The position numbers and the translations under genes were made by a program. From contig NZ_JARICI010000050.1 of NCBI RefSeq assembly GCF_029257255.1, forward strand, positions 1-64,000: a DNA stretch of 64,000 nt, read 5' to 3'. Shown piece by piece: positions 51,145 through 59,768 of the stretch (the first letter of the stretch is position 1; each line of letters starts with the position of its first letter). The DNA is from Sporosarcina sp. (GTDB taxonomy: Bacteria; Bacillota; Bacilli; Bacillales_A; Planococcaceae). The notes beneath the pieces were generated by a model. That model searched no databases and was not told the origin of the DNA. It saw nothing but the letters and a program-made list of their open reading frames with translations.

Positions 51145-52254
51145 TTATAGATTACGCGTTATTCCCTTACCATTCTTCGCATAGATCTCGTATAATCTTT
51201 CAATAATTACTTCAAAAGAGTTCTGTTGTACTTTCTGTTGTATGATAGCCTGCTGCTCGCGAGACAATTCATTGGAAAGCGCTTGATCAAGACCCTCTGC
51301 CAGTGATTCTCCACTGTGTGATTCAACTAGAATGCCAGCGCCCTCTTGCAGCAGGTAAGGAAGTCCACCTACATTGGTCGCCACTACTCTAGCGCCTGAG
51401 GCCATTGCTTCAAGAACGACTAATCCGAATCCTTCATGATAAGAAGGCAAAGTAAGTACATCGGCTGCAGACATCCATTTCGCAAGTTCAGTCTGGCTGA
51501 CAGGTTCTTTGAATTCGACGCCTGTCATGCCAGACTCTTGAATTTTCTGCATGACTGATTCAGTAAAGCGCTGGTCTTTTTGAGATCCTATTAAATAAAG
51601 AAGAAGATCAGGATGGGATGCTTTTACCATGGCGTAGGCATCCAGCAGTTCCATGACTCCTTTTGCTTCAATTAAGTTTCCCACAAAAATCAACACATGT
51701 TCATTTAAAGGTACGTTCAGAAGCAAACGGGCTTCCTCCCTGCCCATCGGCTTAAATATACTTGTATCCACACCCATGCTCATGACCTCTACATTTGACG
51801 AGGCAATGCCGTAATCCTCAACAACATCCTGCCGCAGTTTTTCACCTACTGTGATCACTCGGGACGCATCTTCTAAGATCTTTTGTGTAAAACCTGCAAT
51901 CCGGCTACTTTTTTTCGCCATTTTGTCCAAGTCTCCGCCATGAACAGTCACTATATACGGAATGCCAAACAGTTTTTTACCCAAATAGGAAAGGACTCCC
52001 GTCGGAAAAGCATAATGGGCATGTGTAATACCTATGGATTTTTTATTAACTAGTAAGTAAAAAAAAGATTGTAAAGTCCAGGACATATATTTTGTTATTT
52101 TTTCAAACGGACTTTTGCCTGGTCCATGTATGGCAATGACTTTGACATCAACACCGTTATTTTTTAATAGTTCAACTTGATTTTTCACGAAGATCCCATA
52201 TGTAGGATGTTCTGCTGAAGGGTACATATTGCTAAAAATTACTGCTTTCGTCAA
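51145..52254 (-). CDS. GT4 family glycosyltransferase
   Basis: 369-aa GT-B fold enzyme. N-terminal acceptor domain with THAHYAFPTG and VTVHGGDLD; C-terminal nucleotide-sugar domain with FVGNLIEAKGV near 192 and the E-x7-E motif SYHEGFGLVVLEAMA near 277. Likely transfers a sugar to a lipid, wall polymer or exopolysaccharide; donor and acceptor unknown. TTG start supported by AAAGGATGAG. Beside SLH/wall genes. Confidence 0.88.
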   Translation of the reverse strand: MTKAVIFSNMYPSAEHPTYGIFVKNQVELLKNNGVDVKVIAIHGPGKSPFEKITKYMSWTLQSFFYLLVNKKSIGITHAHYAFPTGVLSYLGKKLFGIPYIVTVHGGDLDKMAKKSSRIAGFTQKILEDASRVITVGEKLRQDVVEDYGIASSNVEVMSMGVDTSIFKPMGREEARLLLNVPLNEHVLIFVGNLIEAKGVMELLDAYAMVKASHPDLLLYLIGSQKDQRFTESVMQKIQESGMTGVEFKEPVSQTELAKWMSAADVLTLPSYHEGFGLVVLEAMASGARVVATNVGGLPYLLQEGAGILVESHSGESLAEGLDQALSNELSREQQAIIQQKVQQNSFEVIIERLYEIYAKNGKGITRNL

Positions 52255-52552
52255 TGGATACTCATCCTTTATCTTTTTCCGTATTATCGGATTCTGGTTT
52301 ATTTATAACATTGAATGATTATAACATAAGTAAAGCAGTAAGAAAGCCACTAATATAATCGAAATTTCCCTATTTCATTCAGGGTTATCTAAAAAGTAAA
52401 AAATTCAAATACCTCTTCATATTTCAATCAATATATCACGTGTAATCCTGTTGTAATGTAATTGTAACAAAAAGCAAGTTTATTCGTGCTAATATATTCG
52501 TAGATTACAAAGCACAACAGTTGATTGTGCGAAAGGGGAATACGAAAACAGC

Positions 52553-53443
52553 ATGAAACGTCTATTATCACTGGTTTTTGCGAGTCTATTATTCTTTTTA
52601 CTCGCACCAGAATTTGCTTCCGCAAACTCATCAACGTCATTAATCAACTCTTTGCGCACACATATGGGAACTCCTTATGTATATGGAGGAACGACACCAT
52701 CGGGTTTTGACTGTTCAGGATACATACAATATGTATATAAAAAAGAAGGGCATTCTGTGCCGCGTACAACGGGACAACAATTCTCGACAGGTACTTCAGT
52801 TTCAAAAAATAATTTGCAGGTTGGGGATTTAGTTTTCTTCAACACATCAGGTCGAGGAGTATCACACGTTGGTGTGTATACAGGTTCAAACAATTTTATT
52901 CACGCATCTGTAAGTAAAGGTGTCATGGTTTCTTCACTTAGCGACCCGTACTACTGGGGCAGCCGTTATATAGGGGCTCGTCGTGTAGCCAGTTTTGAAG
53001 AAAAGAAAGTTGCTGCAGCACCAGTTAAAAAAGTAATCTATGCAAGCCGCGGTGAGGTAGCAAAAGAAATTGCTGGCACACTTAAGCTCGATACCAGTGC
53101 AGCTACTGCAACATTTAAAGATGTAGATAAATCTGATCCTAACTTTGCTGCAATTGCAGCTGTCGCTAAAGCTAATATCTTCTCAGGCGACAATGGTAAT
53201 TTCAAACCCGACAGCGAAATCACTCGTGAACAAATGGCAAAGGTATTAGTACAAGCATTTGATCTTGATGGGACTGTACAAGCAAACTTTAAAGATGTCC
53301 CTGCTGACCATTGGGCAACTGAATATATTGACACACTTTATTACCACAACATCACTACAGGTTATGGTGATGGGACGTACGGTCTGGGTGATAAAGTAAC
53401 CGCACCTCAATTGCAAAAATTTATTACTCGTATCGATAACTGA
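52553..53443 (+). CDS. NlpC/P60 endopeptidase anchored by SLH domains
   Basis: 296-aa wall hydrolase. Signal peptide 1-24 (LLFFLLAPEFASA), NlpC/P60 domain (about 28-145; Cys in SGFDCSGYIQYV, His in GVSHVGVYTG), a linker, then C-terminal S-layer homology repeats (about 160-296: FKDVDKSDPNFAAIAAVAK, FKPDSEITREQMAKVLVQA, FKDVPADHWATEYID). SLH repeats bind pyruvylated wall polymer, the product of CsaB. The last SLH ends at QKFITRIDN. Strong terminator follows. Confidence 0.93.
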   Translation: MKRLLSLVFASLLFFLLAPEFASANSSTSLINSLRTHMGTPYVYGGTTPSGFDCSGYIQYVYKKEGHSVPRTTGQQFSTGTSVSKNNLQVGDLVFFNTSGRGVSHVGVYTGSNNFIHASVSKGVMVSSLSDPYYWGSRYIGARRVASFEEKKVAAAPVKKVIYASRGEVAKEIAGTLKLDTSAATATFKDVDKSDPNFAAIAAVAKANIFSGDNGNFKPDSEITREQMAKVLVQAFDLDGTVQANFKDVPADHWATEYIDTLYYHNITTGYGDGTYGLGDKVTAPQLQKFITRIDN

Positions 53444-53452
53444 TTAACTTGC

Positions 53453-53483
53453 CGAATGTTCTTAATAAGAACATTCGGTTTTC
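53453..53483 (+). terminator. Terminator after the NlpC-SLH gene
   Basis: Perfect 27-base palindrome CCGAATGTTCTTA-A-TAAGAACATTCGG followed by TTTT. Confidence 0.9.
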
Positions 53484-53608
53484 TCTAATAAGGATAGATC
53501 TTTTGGTATAAAGCTACTATTTAGCGAACAATGTCAAAAATATGTAGTAATCAAATTTCAACGCTGTTACACTGAGTCTAACAAGCTAGTACATTAAAGG
53601 AGGATTTC

Positions 53609-55273
53609 ATGAATCAGTTCAAATGGGCGGCAGCCAGTCTGCTGCTACTCACCATCTTAGTTCTCTCACCTCTTCAGTCAATGGCAAACTTTCAATTTTC
53701 CGACGTGCCCACTACCAGTGATTATCATAAAGAGCTTCACTATATAGCCAATAAGGGAATCATAAATAAGGCTGATAAGTTCAACCCTGGTGATAATTTA
53801 AAGCGTGCACATGTTGCCAAAATGATCGTGATCGCAAAAGGCGAGCAAAATACTCCCGAAAAGAATATGACTATTTCTGATATGAAATCGGGAACTGAGC
53901 GTTACAAGTTTGCAAATATCGCTATCCAAAAAGGTTATTTCCAACTTTCTAGCGGTAATCGTTTTAATGATAATGAAGATATTACTCGTGAAGACATGGC
54001 TTACGCTTTATCTGAGGCATTTAATATGTCTGAAAAAATCACAAATCAAAAACCTCTTGTTCTGACAGATGTGGCAAACCATAAGTATGCAGAGCGCATC
54101 AACGGATTATATTATGGAGGAATCACGCAGGGAGATAATAAGAAGTTTCTACCTTACAACAAATTAACTAGAGCTCAATTTGCGAGATTTGTTGCGCGTG
54201 CTATTGATGACCAATTTAAACTGGAAGTCAAGCCACCTGATCAGCAATCAAGTGTCAGTTATGTAAAAGTAGCGACTGGCAATGACAAAGATCCTTTAAA
54301 TGTTCGTTCATCACCATCCAACAGTGCTGCTATCATCACTTCCCTGCCTAATGGAACAGTTGTTGAAGTTACCGGCAATACAGGTGTCTGGCTTAAAATT
54401 AATGTATCAGGCAAAACAGGATATATTCATGAAGCATTCACTACCAGTAACCTGGATGACCCAAAGCCAAGTGTACCGGCACCACCTGTGGCCAAGCCAG
54501 ACCCTGCCCCTTCAGCGAAATTGATGGGTAAAGTTACTGTTAATAATTTAAACGTGCGTTCAACTGGAAGTTCAAGCGCAGCTGTAATTGATAAGTTGAA
54601 TGCAGGCAAGAAAGTGGAAGTAGTTTCAGTGTCAGGCTACTGGGCTAAAATCAGTTACAGCGGTAAAACAGGTTATGTACACAAATCTTATTTAAAACTG
54701 CTGAACCAAACAGGCAATCCATTACGTGACCGCGTAATTGTTGTTGATGCAGGACATGGCGGACATGATCCAGGTACAGGCAACAGCGGAAAGACAGAGA
54801 AAGCCATTACTTTAAACGTGGCAAAGAAACTTGAAGCAAAGCTGAAAAACGCTGGCGCTAAAGTATTAATGGCACGTACTTCAGATAAGTATCATTCGTT
54901 GGAAGAGCGAACTGAGTTTGCGAAGAAAAATTATGCAGAAACATTTATTTCTATTCACGTAAACTCTGCTGGCTCATCTGCAAAAGGTACAGAAACATAT
55001 TATGATTCTTCTTCTAATCCAAATGGTACTGAAAGCCGCGACTTAGCAACTTTCATTCAGCGCAATATTGTGCAGAAAGCCAATATGGTCGATCGCGGAG
55101 TGAAGAATAACCGTTTTTACGTAATACGTAATAATAACGTGGCTGCAGTGCTTGTAGAACTTGGTTTCCTGACAAATTCATCTGATTATGCTAAATTAAC
55201 AAGCGAAAAGTATGCGAATATTTATGCTGATGCAATTTATCAGGGTGTTTATCAGTATTACAGCAAACAATAA
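53609..55273 (+). CDS. SLH-SH3b-amidase_3 N-acetylmuramoyl-L-alanine amidase
   Basis: 554-aa autolysin. Signal peptide 1-26, three SLH repeats (about 28-205: FSDVPTTSDYHKELH, then LTDVANHKYAERING), two bacterial SH3 domains (about 217-285 and 305-365, with DPLNVRSSPSNSAA and NNLNVRSTGSSSAA) and a zinc amidase_3 domain (about 374-552). Zinc and catalytic residues visible: His in VVDAGHGGHDPG, Glu in GKTEKAITLNVA, His in SIHVNS and Glu in VLVELGFLTN. Cuts the glycan-peptide amide bond. AGGAGG ribosome site. Confidence 0.95.
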   Translation: MNQFKWAAASLLLLTILVLSPLQSMANFQFSDVPTTSDYHKELHYIANKGIINKADKFNPGDNLKRAHVAKMIVIAKGEQNTPEKNMTISDMKSGTERYKFANIAIQKGYFQLSSGNRFNDNEDITREDMAYALSEAFNMSEKITNQKPLVLTDVANHKYAERINGLYYGGITQGDNKKFLPYNKLTRAQFARFVARAIDDQFKLEVKPPDQQSSVSYVKVATGNDKDPLNVRSSPSNSAAIITSLPNGTVVEVTGNTGVWLKINVSGKTGYIHEAFTTSNLDDPKPSVPAPPVAKPDPAPSAKLMGKVTVNNLNVRSTGSSSAAVIDKLNAGKKVEVVSVSGYWAKISYSGKTGYVHKSYLKLLNQTGNPLRDRVIVVDAGHGGHDPGTGNSGKTEKAITLNVAKKLEAKLKNAGAKVLMARTSDKYHSLEERTEFAKKNYAETFISIHVNSAGSSAKGTETYYDSSSNPNGTESRDLATFIQRNIVQKANMVDRGVKNNRFYVIRNNNVAAVLVELGFLTNSSDYAKLTSEKYANIYADAIYQGVYQYYSKQ

Positions 55274-55282
55274 TTCACCTCT

Positions 55283-55313
55283 CCTCCCAGACAGCCGTCT
55301 TGGGAGGTTTTTT
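55283..55313 (+). terminator. Terminator after the amidase gene
   Basis: CCTCCCAGAC/GTCTTGGGAGG stem with one bulge, then TTTTTT. Confidence 0.85.
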
Positions 55314-55421
55314 ATACGTTGAACGTCGAATGTCTATCCTGTTTGTCTATCTACTCTATACCCCCTATTCATCTAAACTACCTCCTATTTTTCCTTACCA
55401 TATGCAAAACGATGATCTAAT

Positions 55422-55460
55422 AAAATCCGGCAAAGAGAAATTTTCTCCTTGCCGGATTTT
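55422..55460 (-). terminator. Terminator after the aminotransferase gene
   Basis: AAAATCCGGCAA/TTGCCGGATTTT with inner GAGAAA/TTTTCTC; TTTTA follows on the minus strand. Confidence 0.88.
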
Positions 55461-55462
55461 TA

Positions 55463-56635
55463 TTATACCGTTACTTGATTGATTTCATTCGTGAACACTT
55501 GTTGCGCTTTTGAGATATCCACTTTGTGTCCCATCTCATTCAGTGTTTCACCTATCTGCATGACCGCTTTTTCTAGCATATCCGCAGTGGTGTTGCCCAT
55601 ATGTCCAATACGGAACGCTTTGCCTGCCAGATGTGCTAATGAACCTGAAAGAATCGTACCTTTATCCGCCATTGACGCACGGAACTTCGCATCATCTATT
55701 CCTTCAGGATACTGAATGCAGCTCAGTGTCGGTGCCGCCACTTCTTCAGAAGCTAAAGCTTTCATGCCGTACACAGCCAAGCTTTGACGAACCGCACGGC
55801 CAAACGCTTTATGACGCTTGATTCGCTCGTCTATCCCTTCATCTAATACGATGCGCAGCCCTTCTTCGAGTCCGTAAACCAAGTTCACTGCAGGTGTTGC
55901 GAAGTATTTAGATGGGTCATGCATGACTGGAATCCAGTTATAGATATCACAGTAATACGCCTGGACTCTTTCCATTGCCGCACGAGCGTCCAAAGCAGAC
56001 TGGTTAAAAGCAACGAGCGCCAGACCCGGAGGCACTCCAATTGCTTTTTGTGAACCGGTTAAGACGATATCGAGCGTATTACCGGCTCCCCCATATTCCT
56101 TGCTCATATCTTCATCCATCGCTGTTGTCGCGCATACACCATCAACGATTACCAATGCGCCGTGCTTCTTAATGACCGGCACAATGGCTTCCAAGTCAGC
56201 TGCAACACCAGTAGATGTATCTGCATGCGTGACCGTAACTGCCTTGTAGTTTCCTTCTGCTAGTTTACGGTCGATATCCTCAGAAGAAACTTGCTGTCCC
56301 CATTCCGACTGCAGTACCTCGACTTCAATACCGAAAGCCTGTCCTAATTTAATAAAACGGTCGCCAAAGTAGCCCTGGCTTACTACAAGTAGTTTTTCTC
56401 CTGCTGCGATCGTATTGACGATAGCCATTTCCATAGCAACCGTACCTGAGCCCGCCACAACAAATACTTCCCCGTTTGTATTGAATATTTCTCGCGTCTG
56501 ATCAATTGTATGTTTATAGATTTGGACGAAGCGCGGGTCCGTATGCGATCGTGTTTCACTTGCCATTGCATCGTATATAGAATCTACTACAGGCGTAGGT
56601 CCTGGGATTAACAACATTTCTTCATTTCTCATCAT
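55463..56635 (-). CDS. Class V aminotransferase (alanine/serine--glyoxylate type)
   Basis: 390-aa PLP enzyme. Family start LLIPGPTPV (8-16), SGTVAMEMA near 63, VIVDGVCAT near 162 with the Asp that holds the PLP ring, and Schiff-base K197 in TGSQKAIGVPPG. Likely moves an amino group from alanine or serine to glyoxylate, giving glycine. It lies beside isocitrate lyase, the main glyoxylate source, separated by a repeat gap. Purine-degradation (PucG-like) or phosphonate roles are alternatives. Confidence 0.88.
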   Translation of the reverse strand: MMRNEEMLLIPGPTPVVDSIYDAMASETRSHTDPRFVQIYKHTIDQTREIFNTNGEVFVVAGSGTVAMEMAIVNTIAAGEKLLVVSQGYFGDRFIKLGQAFGIEVEVLQSEWGQQVSSEDIDRKLAEGNYKAVTVTHADTSTGVAADLEAIVPVIKKHGALVIVDGVCATTAMDEDMSKEYGGAGNTLDIVLTGSQKAIGVPPGLALVAFNQSALDARAAMERVQAYYCDIYNWIPVMHDPSKYFATPAVNLVYGLEEGLRIVLDEGIDERIKRHKAFGRAVRQSLAVYGMKALASEEVAAPTLSCIQYPEGIDDAKFRASMADKGTILSGSLAHLAGKAFRIGHMGNTTADMLEKAVMQIGETLNEMGHKVDISKAQQVFTNEINQVTV

Positions 56636-56737
56636 CTAGTTCCTCCTCATAGTTACGTACATATTTTCAATAATAGCTAAACTGACAGAATTTTTCAAAT
56701 GAATTTAAATATGACTTAGAATGGTAAGTGGTACGAT

Positions 56738-56986
56738 ACCGTTTCCCTGCGTTCCAGGCGGACAGCGAAGGGTTCGCTTTGCCTTAATTTCTGTGCACTT
56801 TACAGAAATTAAGGCAATACAGCGTTCTTTCTACAAACTATGGTCGCTTCGCTCCCTTTAGTTGTCTCATCCTATCGGGCTGATCCTCCCCGAGTGTTTC
56901 AATCCGCGGCTCACACGAAGTGAGTCATGCAACCGTTGCCGCAGGACGCGGCGCTCTTAGGTTGCCTTACACTCCGGTACACTGAC
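56738..56986 (+). repeat. Structured intergenic repeat, left module, copy E (diverged, expanded)
   Basis: Begins like the other copies (ACCGTTTCCCTGCGTTCCAG, then GCGGACAG), then carries a perfect 16-bp hairpin with the loop GCACTTT and other insertions; the GATCCTCCCCGAG segment and the ending ACACTCCGGTACACTGAC recall the ends of copies C and D. Confidence 0.65.
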
Positions 56987-57123
56987 TGGTTTTTTAATAT
57001 TTTTTTATGCGAGTGCAGTATTCAGAAACAGTCTCCTACATATATTAAATATTCTGCTTAGAGACAGAGATACTGCCAACTTATTGTCTTTAATGGTTAC
57101 ACAAGTTATTTCACAATAAAAAT

Positions 57124-57276
57124 AGGGATTGAAGCTTAAAACGGTCACTCCGGAAGGATCAGGCCCACAGGAGATGACAACTTAGGGGAGCAGAGGGAGA
57201 GAAGGTGGCAGAAGAACCCTGTATTGTCGCGTGCCTTCCCGAACACGTCCCCGTCTTAAGCGAAAATCCCAGACTG
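57124..57276 (+). repeat. Structured intergenic repeat, right module, copy E
   Basis: Starts AGGGATTGAAGCTTAAAACG and ends AAGCGAAAATCCCAGACTGC, the same borders as right module C; the centre is diverged. Confidence 0.65.
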
Positions 57277-57340
57277 CAACCTTCCACCACTTACAATGTC
57301 TGACTTAATACATCACCTGCAAATTTATGAGAAACCAAAT

Positions 57341-57375
57341 GAAAAGAAGGGAATTGGACTTACATCCAATTCCCT
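57341..57375 (-). terminator. Terminator after aceA
   Basis: AGGGAATTGGA/TCCAATTCCCT perfect stem, 6-base loop, then TTCTTTTC on the minus strand. Confidence 0.75.
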
Positions 57376-57493
57376 CCCCTCTTCACGTCATCTATCGGAA
57401 GATGAAGTGACCCCGTTATCATATTAATACCCCTAATGTGTAAACGAACGAGACTTTTCCCCAAAAGTCACATTCAGCTGTTCATTCAGTCAA

Positions 57494-58774
57494 TTAGAAC
57501 TGCGCTGTTTCAGTTGAACCTGTCATTGCAGTTGTTGAAGATTGACCTTCAGAGATTACTTGTGCAACTTCGTCAAAGTAACCTGTACCAACTTCACGCT
57601 GGTGACGAGTCGCTGTATAGCCTTTAACTTCGTTATCGAACTCAGCTTGCTGAAGCTCTGAGTAAGCGCCCATTCCGCGTGTTTTGTATCCGTGAGCCAA
57701 TTCGAACATGCTGTGGTTCAATGTGTGGAAACCTGCAAGTGTAACGAATTGGAATTTGTAGCCCATTTTACCAAGTTCAACTTGATATTTTTCAATTGTT
57801 GCATCATCCAAGTTCGCTTTCCAGTTGAATGAAGGTGAACAGTTATATGCCAACATTTTTTCAGGGAATTTCGCGTGAATTGCATCTGCGAATTCCTGTG
57901 CTTCTTCAAGTGATGGATGAGAAGTTTCACACCATACTAGGTCAGCGTATTCTGCATAAGCAAGACCGCGTGCAATTGCCTGCTTGATACCTGGCTTAGA
58001 CTTGTAGAATCCTTCAGGCGTACGCTCTCCTGTTAAGAAATCTGCATCTACTGGATCAATGTCGCTTGTTACCATATCAGCAGCATCTGCATCTGTACGA
58101 GCGATGATTACTGTATCAACACCCAATACGTCAGCAGCTAAACGTGCAGCAGACAGGTTGCGAACTGCGTTTTGAGTCGGAAGAAGTACTTTACCGCCCA
58201 AGTGTCCACATTTCTTTTCAGAAGCTAATTGGTCTTCCAAGTGAACACCAGCAGCTCCAGATTCGATCATGCCTTTCATTAATTCGAATACGTTAAGTGG
58301 TCCCCCAAAACCAGCTTCCATATCCGCAACGATTGGTGCGAACCAGTCGAATCCGTCTTCACGGCCTTCTGCATGGTCGATTTGGTCAGCACGCTGAAGT
58401 GCCTGGTTGATGCGTTTAACAACTGCAGGTACAGAGTTTGCCGGATATAAACTTTGGTCAGGATACATTTGTCCTGCAAGGTTTGCATCAGCAGCAACTT
58501 GCCATCCGCTTAGATAGATTGCCTGTAGACCAGCCTTAACTTGTTGTACTGCTTGGTTACCTGTTAATGCCCCCAGTGCATTAATGAAATCTTCTTCATG
58601 AAGTGATTTCCAAAGGCGAGCAGCACCCTTTTCAGCTAGTGTATTTTGAATTAGAAGTGATCCGCGAAGCTTTACTACATCCTCAGCAGTATAGTTACGT
58701 TTGATCCCTTTCCAACGGCTATCCTCGGCCCAGCTTTTCTCCAGTTGTGCAATTTGTTCTTGTCTTGTTGACAT
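57494..58774 (-). CDS. aceA: Isocitrate lyase
   Basis: 426-aa glyoxylate-shunt enzyme splitting isocitrate into succinate and glyoxylate, needed for growth on acetate or fatty acids. Catalytic motif KKCGH at 187-191; metal-binding region [17 protein letters not shown] near 149; [11 protein letters not shown] and NCSPSFNW also fit. ATG at 58774 is eight bases from AAGGTG; a GTG three codons earlier is possible. No malate synthase in the window. Fits with lcfB and the enoyl-CoA hydratase for fatty-acid use. Confidence 0.95.
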   Translation of the reverse strand: MSTRQEQIAQLEKSWAEDSRWKGIKRNYTAEDVVKLRGSLLIQNTLAEKGAARLWKSLHEEDFINALGALTGNQAVQQVKAGLQAIYLSGWQVAADANLAGQMYPDQSLYPANSVPAVVKRINQALQRADQIDHAEGREDGFDWFAPIVADMEAGFGGPLNVFELMKGMIESGAAGVHLEDQLASEKKCGHLGGKVLLPTQNAVRNLSAARLAADVLGVDTVIIARTDADAADMVTSDIDPVDADFLTGERTPEGFYKSKPGIKQAIARGLAYAEYADLVWCETSHPSLEEAQEFADAIHAKFPEKMLAYNCSPSFNWKANLDDATIEKYQVELGKMGYKFQFVTLAGFHTLNHSMFELAHGYKTRGMGAYSELQQAEFDNEVKGYTATRHQREVGTGYFDEVAQVISEGQSSTTAMTGSTETAQF

Positions 58775-58808
58775 ATTCTTCACACCTTCCCCTTTTTTAA
58801 ACGTGTAC

Positions 58809-58831
58809 CTGTTACATCTGTTTCATAACAG
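58809..58831. promoter_or_regulatory. Palindrome in the aceA leader
   Basis: CTGTTA-N11-TAACAG, about 12-34 bases downstream of the predicted aceA start point and 35 bases before its ATG. It also contains a direct repeat CTGTTACAT/CTGTTTCAT. Candidate operator. Confidence 0.5.
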
Positions 58832-58849
58832 CTACCTTCGTTATGTATT

Positions 58850-58878
58850 ACTATATAACAGTCCATCAGAATTGTCAG
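58850..58878 (-). promoter_or_regulatory. Promoter of aceA
   Basis: Minus strand CTGACA, 17 bases, TATAGT. Confidence 0.72.
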
Positions 58879-58983
58879 TTCATTTCGACAAAAAGGCTTT
58901 TTAAGCGGATGAAAGAATGGTAGAATGGATGAAAAGGCAAGAGATTGGGTTAAAACTACAAACAAAGGGGATTGTGTTAATCT

Positions 58984-59649
58984 ATGGAAAATGCCGATAT
59001 TCCAAAGAAGATTCTGAATCAATACGCGACGATATTAGATGATTGGGTGCCTAAAGATGCCTCTATCGCTATCGCTATAAAAGATCGCTACATCTATTAC
59101 GATCCGGGCATGCATGATATTCATTTAAAAGAAGGACAGGATATCCAGGCAGGCAGCATCGCGGAGGTCACGATAAAAGAAAGGCGTAAAGTGGAGGTAG
59201 TAATGGATAATACACTTTATGGCATGTCCTACTTTGGAATGGGCTACCCTATTGACGTCAAAGGAGAACCGGGCGCACTGATTATCATTCTGCCGCCGAA
59301 CTTCCATGTGCTGAAAAGAGACCAGCTCCAATTTTTGACCGGCAAACGCGAAGATGAATGGTACCCGATTGCGATTGACCAGGTAACCTACGTAGAGAGC
59401 CTACATAAAAAGACGTGGTTCTATACGAACGCTGATCATTATAATATAAGTTTCACTTTAAAAGATCTGCAGCTTCGTCTGCCGAGATTTTTTTTACGGA
59501 TTCACCGTTCTTATATCATCAATATGAACTGCATTGAAAAAATTTCTCGTGATTTTTCGTCCAACCTTGTGATTACATTAGTAGACGGCACAGAACTCCC
59601 CGTCAGCCAGACCTATATAAATGAAGTGCGATCCATGCTTGGATTTTAA
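58984..59649 (+). CDS. LytTR-domain transcriptional regulator
   Basis: 221-aa DNA-binding protein without a receiver domain. The N-terminal half (about 15-115) has a PAS-like pattern (IAIAIKDRYIYYDPGMHDIHL, VTIKERRKVEVVMD) and may sense a small ligand; the C-terminal LytTR domain (about 122-221) has QVTYVESLHKKTWFYT, FLRIHRSYIINMNCIEKI and DGTELPVSQTY. Divergent from aceA, so it may control it; this is inference. The ribosome site AAGGGG is about 12 bases from the ATG, longer than usual. Confidence 0.85.
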   Translation: MENADIPKKILNQYATILDDWVPKDASIAIAIKDRYIYYDPGMHDIHLKEGQDIQAGSIAEVTIKERRKVEVVMDNTLYGMSYFGMGYPIDVKGEPGALIIILPPNFHVLKRDQLQFLTGKREDEWYPIAIDQVTYVESLHKKTWFYTNADHYNISFTLKDLQLRLPRFFLRIHRSYIINMNCIEKISRDFSSNLVITLVDGTELPVSQTYINEVRSMLGF

Positions 59650-59700
59650 TGAAATAGAATTAAAATTCAGCTGCAAGACAAATAGTAATAAGCGAATATA

Positions 59701-59740
59701 AAACAGGAAGGGAAATGTTTCATTTCCCTTCCTGTTTTTC
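59701..59740. terminator. Bidirectional terminator between LytTR and flippase genes
   Basis: Perfect 17-bp stem AAACAGGAAGGGAAATG/CATTTCCCTTCCTGTTT with a 3-base loop. Confidence 0.95.
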
Positions 59741-59768
59741 TTTATATAGTAGATACTCATTATCTAAG

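Larger units (their letters stand above)
56636..57493. other. 858-base gap with diverged repeat copy E
   Basis: No convincing gene. A diverged left module (56738-56986), AT-rich sequence with the shared 15-mer GATACTGCCAACTTA (57069-57083), a right module (57124-57276) and the aceA terminator. The interior hairpin at 56784-56820 (TTGCCTTAATTTCTGT with ACAGAAATTAAGGCAA) is a perfect 16-bp stem. Confidence 0.65.

Noticed and set aside
55313-55380. Possible further periodic array (TAT at 55313, 55335, 55357)
   Set aside because: Spacing is 22, not 21, no shared core beyond TAT, and intermediate TATs break the pattern.
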